From assembly GCA_026395775.1 (NCBI GenBank), contig JAPLYA010000015.1, forward strand, positions 1 through 8,344: a DNA stretch of 8,344 bases. The letters are read 5' to 3'. Origin of the DNA: Candidatus Pacearchaeota archaeon (GTDB taxonomy: Archaea > Nanobdellota > Nanobdellia > Pacearchaeales > GW2011-AR1). How positions within the stretch are numbered: the stretch's first letter is position 1; the number at the start of each line of letters is the position of its first letter. The notes below the pieces were generated by a model. It did no database searches. It was not told the origin of the DNA and saw only the letters and a program-made list of their open reading frames with translations. The translations under genes and the position numbers were made by a program. Shown here in pieces: positions 6,198-8,344 of the stretch.

Positions 6198-6941
6198 ATG
6201 TTTAGCTTATTAAATAAAGTTGCAATTGTCACAGGTTCTGCAAGAGGCATCGGTCAGGCTATTGCAGTTGAATTTGCAAGGCAGGGAGCAGATGTTGTTG
6301 TTTCTGATATAATTCCGGGAGATGATACACTAAAAAAGATTAAAACATTAAAAAGAAAAGCAATTTATGTGAAAACAGATGTTACCAATAAAAAAGATAT
6401 TGAAAATCTGATTAATGAAACTATTAAAAATTTTAAGAAAATTGACATACTTGTAAATAATGCCGGTATTTTTATCACCCAGCCAACCCTAGATTGCAGC
6501 CAGGAAAACTGGGACAAAACAATTAATATCAATTTAAGAGGCTACTTTTTATGCGCTCAGGCTGCTCTGAAACATATGAAAAAAGGTGCAAGTATAATTA
6601 ATATTTCATCTGTAGCAGGAATTTCGGGGTATGCAATGGCTGCTGCCTATTGTGCAAGCAAGGGGGGAGTGAGATTATTAACTAAATCATTAGCTGTTGA
6701 ATTTGGACCTAAGGGAATCCGAGTCAATTCAATCCATCCAGGGATTATAGAAACAGCAATGACTCAGGGCATCTTGGAAGACAAAAAGATAAAAGAAAGC
6801 ACGATTTCTAAACTTCCTCTTAGAAGAACAGGGCAGCCAATTGATATTGCCGGGCCGGCAGTTTTCCTAGCTTCTGATGCAGCTTCTTATATCACAGGCG
6901 AAGAATTAGTTGTGGATGGCGGATGGATAGCTGGTCTGTAA
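6198..6941 (+). CDS. short-chain dehydrogenase/reductase (SDR), NAD(H)-preferring
   Basis: A classical SDR of 247 residues. TGSARGIG (12-19) is the dinucleotide loop, Asp61-Val62 contacts adenine, NNAG (87-90) is the family motif, and the catalytic set is Asn112, Ser138, Tyr151 and Lys155 (YCASK). PG (181-182) and ITGEELVVDGGW (232-243) complete the fold. Asp37 at the end of the second strand favours NAD over NADP. The start at 6198 is chosen for the ribosome binding site at 6187-6193 and because the protein begins one strand before the Rossmann loop; an ATG at 6120 would lie upstream of the promoter box. Annotation as FabG-like or glucose/sugar dehydrogenase would be equally easy by similarity. 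Its position opposite a sugar-phosphate operon suggests oxidation or reduction of a sugar or polyol, an inference only. Confidence 0.85.
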   Translation: MFSLLNKVAIVTGSARGIGQAIAVEFARQGADVVVSDIIPGDDTLKKIKTLKRKAIYVKTDVTNKKDIENLINETIKNFKKIDILVNNAGIFITQPTLDCSQENWDKTININLRGYFLCAQAALKHMKKGASIINISSVAGISGYAMAAAYCASKGGVRLLTKSLAVEFGPKGIRVNSIHPGIIETAMTQGILEDKKIKESTISKLPLRRTGQPIDIAGPAVFLASDAASYITGEELVVDGGWIAGL

Positions 6942-6950
6942 TTAATATAT

Positions 6951-6957
6951 TTTTTTA
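6951..6957 (+). terminator. oligo-T archaeal terminator after the SDR gene
   Basis: A run of seven T lies 9 nt after the SDR stop with no strong hairpin before it, as is usual for intrinsic termination by archaeal RNA polymerase. Confidence 0.5.
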
Positions 6958-6972
6958 CACAAAGTAGATTAA

Positions 6973-6986
6973 AAAGGATATACTTT
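6973..6986. repeat. left arm of a 14-bp inverted repeat flanking the amino-acid dehydrogenase gene
   Basis: AAAGGATATACTTT here is the exact reverse complement of AAAGTATATCCTTT at 8115-8128, on the other side of the dehydrogenase gene. The match does not extend on either side. The sequence also contains a weak TATA-like ATATAC and may simply lie in the promoter region. Confidence 0.5.
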
Positions 6987-7033
6987 CTTAATATCACCTT
7001 ATTAGCCTTTACTTCAAAAAGATTAAAAAGCTA

Positions 7034-8065
7034 ATGCAAATAGATTTTAATATGGAAATAAAAGATATAATGAAAGCAGAACATAAAAGCATAATCTTTA
7101 AGCAAGAAGGACAAGCAAAGATGATTCTTGCTTATCATACTTTAAGGAATGGAATATGCTTTGGAGGAGTAAGGCTTCTTCCTTATGATTCTGGAGAAAA
7201 CGCTATTAAGGATGCTTTGAGATTAAGTGAAGCCATGACTTACAAATTAGCTTTAATTAATTCCCCTTATGGGGGTTGTAAGGCTGTTGTATTTGAACCA
7301 AAAAAAGGAAAAACAAAAGAGTTTCTTCATGACATCGGAAAATTAATTGAAGAAGAAAATGGTAAATTCATTTCTGCAATAGATTTCGGTTTTGAACCTG
7401 AAGATGCAAAAATAATAAGAGAAAAAACGAAGTGGATTTTTGCTATAAAAGATTCTGAATTTGGACAAAGTGGAGTTACAACTGCTTTAGGAGTTTTACT
7501 TGGAATAAAAACCTCTTTAAAACAAGTTTATGGTTCAGAAGAAATTAAAGGAAAAAGTTTTGCTATTCGGGGGTTGGGAAGTGTTGGCAATATTTTAGCA
7601 AAAGAAATTATAAAACATGGGGGGAAAGTATATCTATCAGATACAGATAAAGAAAAATTAGAAGACTTTGAAAAAAATGCAAAAATAATCTCTCCAGAAG
7701 AAATTCTTTTCTTAGATGTTGATGTTTTATGTCCGTGTGGTCCTGCTTATGTCATTAACAAAGAAACAATTCCAAAGCTTAAATGTAAGATAATAGCTGG
7801 AGGAGCAAATTGCCAATTAGAAGATGAAATTAATGATGATAAACTTCTTTGTGAAAGAGGAATTCTTATTGCACCCGATTATATAATTAATGCGGGTGGA
7901 GTAATGCAAGGCATTCAGGAACTTAAAAAAGGTTCACTACAAGAAGCCATTTCTAGTTTACCAATCATACAAAGAAATCTTGAAGAAATATATAAGTTAT
8001 CTCAAGAAAAGAAGGTCGGAACTTATTCTATTGCTAAAAATATGGCACTAGAAAAGTTGAATTAA
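7034..8065 (+). CDS. leucine-dehydrogenase-family amino acid dehydrogenase (Leu/Val/Phe/Glu)
   Basis: The 343-residue protein has the two-domain plan of Glu/Leu/Phe/Val dehydrogenases, which oxidatively deaminate an amino acid to its 2-oxo acid with NAD. GGVRLLPYDS (44-53) and MTYK (68-71) start the catalytic core; Lys71 and Lys83 (PYGGCK) correspond to the substrate-binding and catalytic lysines, and Asp117 (AIDFGFEPED) to the catalytic Asp. GLGSVG (180-185) is the dinucleotide loop, with Asp203 favouring NAD. AGGANCQL (255-262) and APDYIINAGGV (280-290) are close to Bacillus-type leucine dehydrogenase. Length is near the family norm. An in-frame ATG at 7052 is an alternative start: TTAAAAAG (7023-7030) lies 25.5 bp before it, which would make that message leaderless. 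Leucine or another branched-chain substrate is the best guess. It stands alone, with no obvious pathway partner nearby. Confidence 0.85.
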   Translation: MQIDFNMEIKDIMKAEHKSIIFKQEGQAKMILAYHTLRNGICFGGVRLLPYDSGENAIKDALRLSEAMTYKLALINSPYGGCKAVVFEPKKGKTKEFLHDIGKLIEEENGKFISAIDFGFEPEDAKIIREKTKWIFAIKDSEFGQSGVTTALGVLLGIKTSLKQVYGSEEIKGKSFAIRGLGSVGNILAKEIIKHGGKVYLSDTDKEKLEDFEKNAKIISPEEILFLDVDVLCPCGPAYVINKETIPKLKCKIIAGGANCQLEDEINDDKLLCERGILIAPDYIINAGGVMQGIQELKKGSLQEAISSLPIIQRNLEEIYKLSQEKKVGTYSIAKNMALEKLN

Positions 8066-8114
8066 ACCGGATGCTATTAAACTAGTCCTAAAATTAATGT
8101 GAAATTTCTATTAC

Positions 8115-8128
8115 AAAGTATATCCTTT
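8115..8128. repeat. right arm of the 14-bp inverted repeat
   Basis: AAAGTATATCCTTT is the reverse complement of 6973-6986, 1.1 kb to the left. It overlaps a local hairpin (8119-8136). Confidence 0.5.
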
Positions 8129-8136
8129 AGGATATA
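8119..8136 (+). terminator. hairpin after the dehydrogenase gene
   Basis: TATATCC and GGATATA form a perfect 7-bp stem around a 4-nt TTTA loop, followed within a few bases by four T (8140-8143). The stem is AT-rich and so weak. It could help end the dehydrogenase transcript, 53 nt after its stop, or be a recombination relic beside the tRNA remnant. Confidence 0.4.
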
Positions 8137-8146
8137 ATCTTTTACA

Positions 8147-8181
8147 CCGAGTATTCCGAGGTTCAACTCCTCGCAGGCCCA
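8147..8181 (+). pseudogene. 3' end of a tRNA gene without its 5' half
   Basis: CGAGG (8157-8161), loop TTCAACT (8162-8168) and CCTCG (8169-8173) form a perfect 5-bp T arm with the invariant TTC, a purine at A57 and A58. CAGGCCC (8174-8180) is the 3' acceptor strand and A8181 the discriminator base. C8156 fits position 48, and CCGAG (8147-8151) could be the anticodon-stem 3' strand. A complete tRNA would need GGGCCTG at its 5' end and a D arm; neither occurs upstream, and the bases before 8147 do not pair as an anticodon arm. It is therefore a remnant, an attachment-site copy left by integration, or the 3' half of a split tRNA. No CCA is encoded. The amino acid cannot be assigned. Confidence 0.65.
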
Positions 8182-8218
8182 TATTTATTAACCTTTAAAT
8201 AGAATTAAATGACATCCT

Positions 8219-8238
8219 CCCCAGCCTAAAGGCTGGGG
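8219..8238. repeat. IS200/IS605-type subterminal hairpin (transposon right end)
   Basis: CCCCAGCC and GGCTGGGG form a perfect 8-bp GC-rich stem with a 4-nt TAAA loop. It overlaps the transposase stop codon on the minus strand, as typical for the foot hairpin that Y1 transposases bind at the right end. The element boundary should lie a little further left, in about 8185-8216; I cannot fix the cleavage site. Confidence 0.75.
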
Positions 8239-8344
8239 TTTCCATGTTTGGTTTTTTGCTCTGTTACATATTTACTTACTACATCTTCTTGCACATAACC
8301 AACTGATGCTGCAAATTTTCCCGCACTCCATAAATGCCCTTGAG
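8226..8344 (-). CDS. tnpA: IS200/IS605-family Y1 transposase TnpA, C-terminal part (5' end outside window)
   Basis: The minus strand reads QGHLWSAGKFAASVGYVQEDV and continues to a TAG at 8228-8226, 38 residues in the window. LWSAGKFAASVG corresponds to the conserved LWSPGYFVSSVG-like stretch of IS200 transposases. The following helix VVSKYVTEQ carries the nucleophilic tyrosine (codon at 8268-8270) and, four residues on, the glutamine that helps bind the metal. The HUH motif lies outside the window. This enzyme cuts and joins single-stranded ends for 'peel-and-paste' transposition. The end of the gene runs into the right-end hairpin. No TnpB is visible. Whether the gene is intact cannot be judged. 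Confidence 0.85.
   Translation of the reverse strand, partial: QGHLWSAGKFAASVGYVQEDVVSKYVTEQKTKHGNPSL

Noticed and set aside
8190..8203. TATA-like CTTTAAATAG between the tRNA remnant and the IS
   Set aside because: No start codon or RNA gene lies at the expected distance on either strand; probably just AT-rich flank.
1..8344. CRISPR array or long tandem repeat
   Set aside because: No regularly spaced repeated units were seen; the repeats found are short inverted pairs.

Overview
The window reads as a piece of an AT-rich archaeal chromosome. The evidence is in the promoters: TATA boxes (TTTATAAA, TATTTAAG, TTTAAATA) rather than bacterial -35/-10 pairs, and two genes whose ATG lies 25-26 bp from the box centre, where archaeal transcription starts, so their messages should be leaderless. 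Other genes have a Shine-Dalgarno site. Small compact genes, strong A+T bias and a sparse sugar-kinase set fit a DPANN-type archaeon (Woesearchaeota/Pacearchaeota-like), but that placement is inference.

Layout from left to right. 1-227: a possible gene tail or micro-ORF, then the promoter of a large two-domain protein (228-2456), a family-4-type glycosyltransferase fused to an alpha/alpha-toroid domain. A hairpin follows. Next is a leaderless two-gene unit on the + strand: an HNH nuclease with a coiled-coil N-terminus (2571-3497) and a small winged-helix protein (3524-4108). It converges, with a 4-nt gap, on a three-gene minus-strand operon: a mannose-6-phosphate-isomerase-type cupin (5774-6103), a ROK sugar kinase (4966-5784) and a GHMP sugar kinase of the HddA/fucokinase type (4113-4946). 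A 94-bp divergent promoter region separates this operon from an SDR oxidoreductase (6198-6941). After an oligo-T terminator comes a leucine-dehydrogenase-family gene (7034-8065) flanked by a 14-bp inverted repeat. The right edge holds the 3' end of a tRNA gene with no 5' half, then the hairpin and C-terminus of an IS200/IS605-type Y1 transposase on the minus strand.

How the genes may work together: the glycosyltransferase, the cupin isomerase, the two kinases and the SDR are consistent with salvage or interconversion of a mannose- or heptose-like sugar and its use in glycan building. ROK enzymes usually phosphorylate the 6-hydroxyl, and GHMP kinases of the HddA/fucokinase group the anomeric position, so the operon could make a sugar phosphate activated at C1. 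No nucleotidyltransferase is in the window. The HNH/winged-helix pair looks unrelated and may be an inserted accessory module. The right end, with its tRNA remnant and IS, looks like a recombination hot spot.
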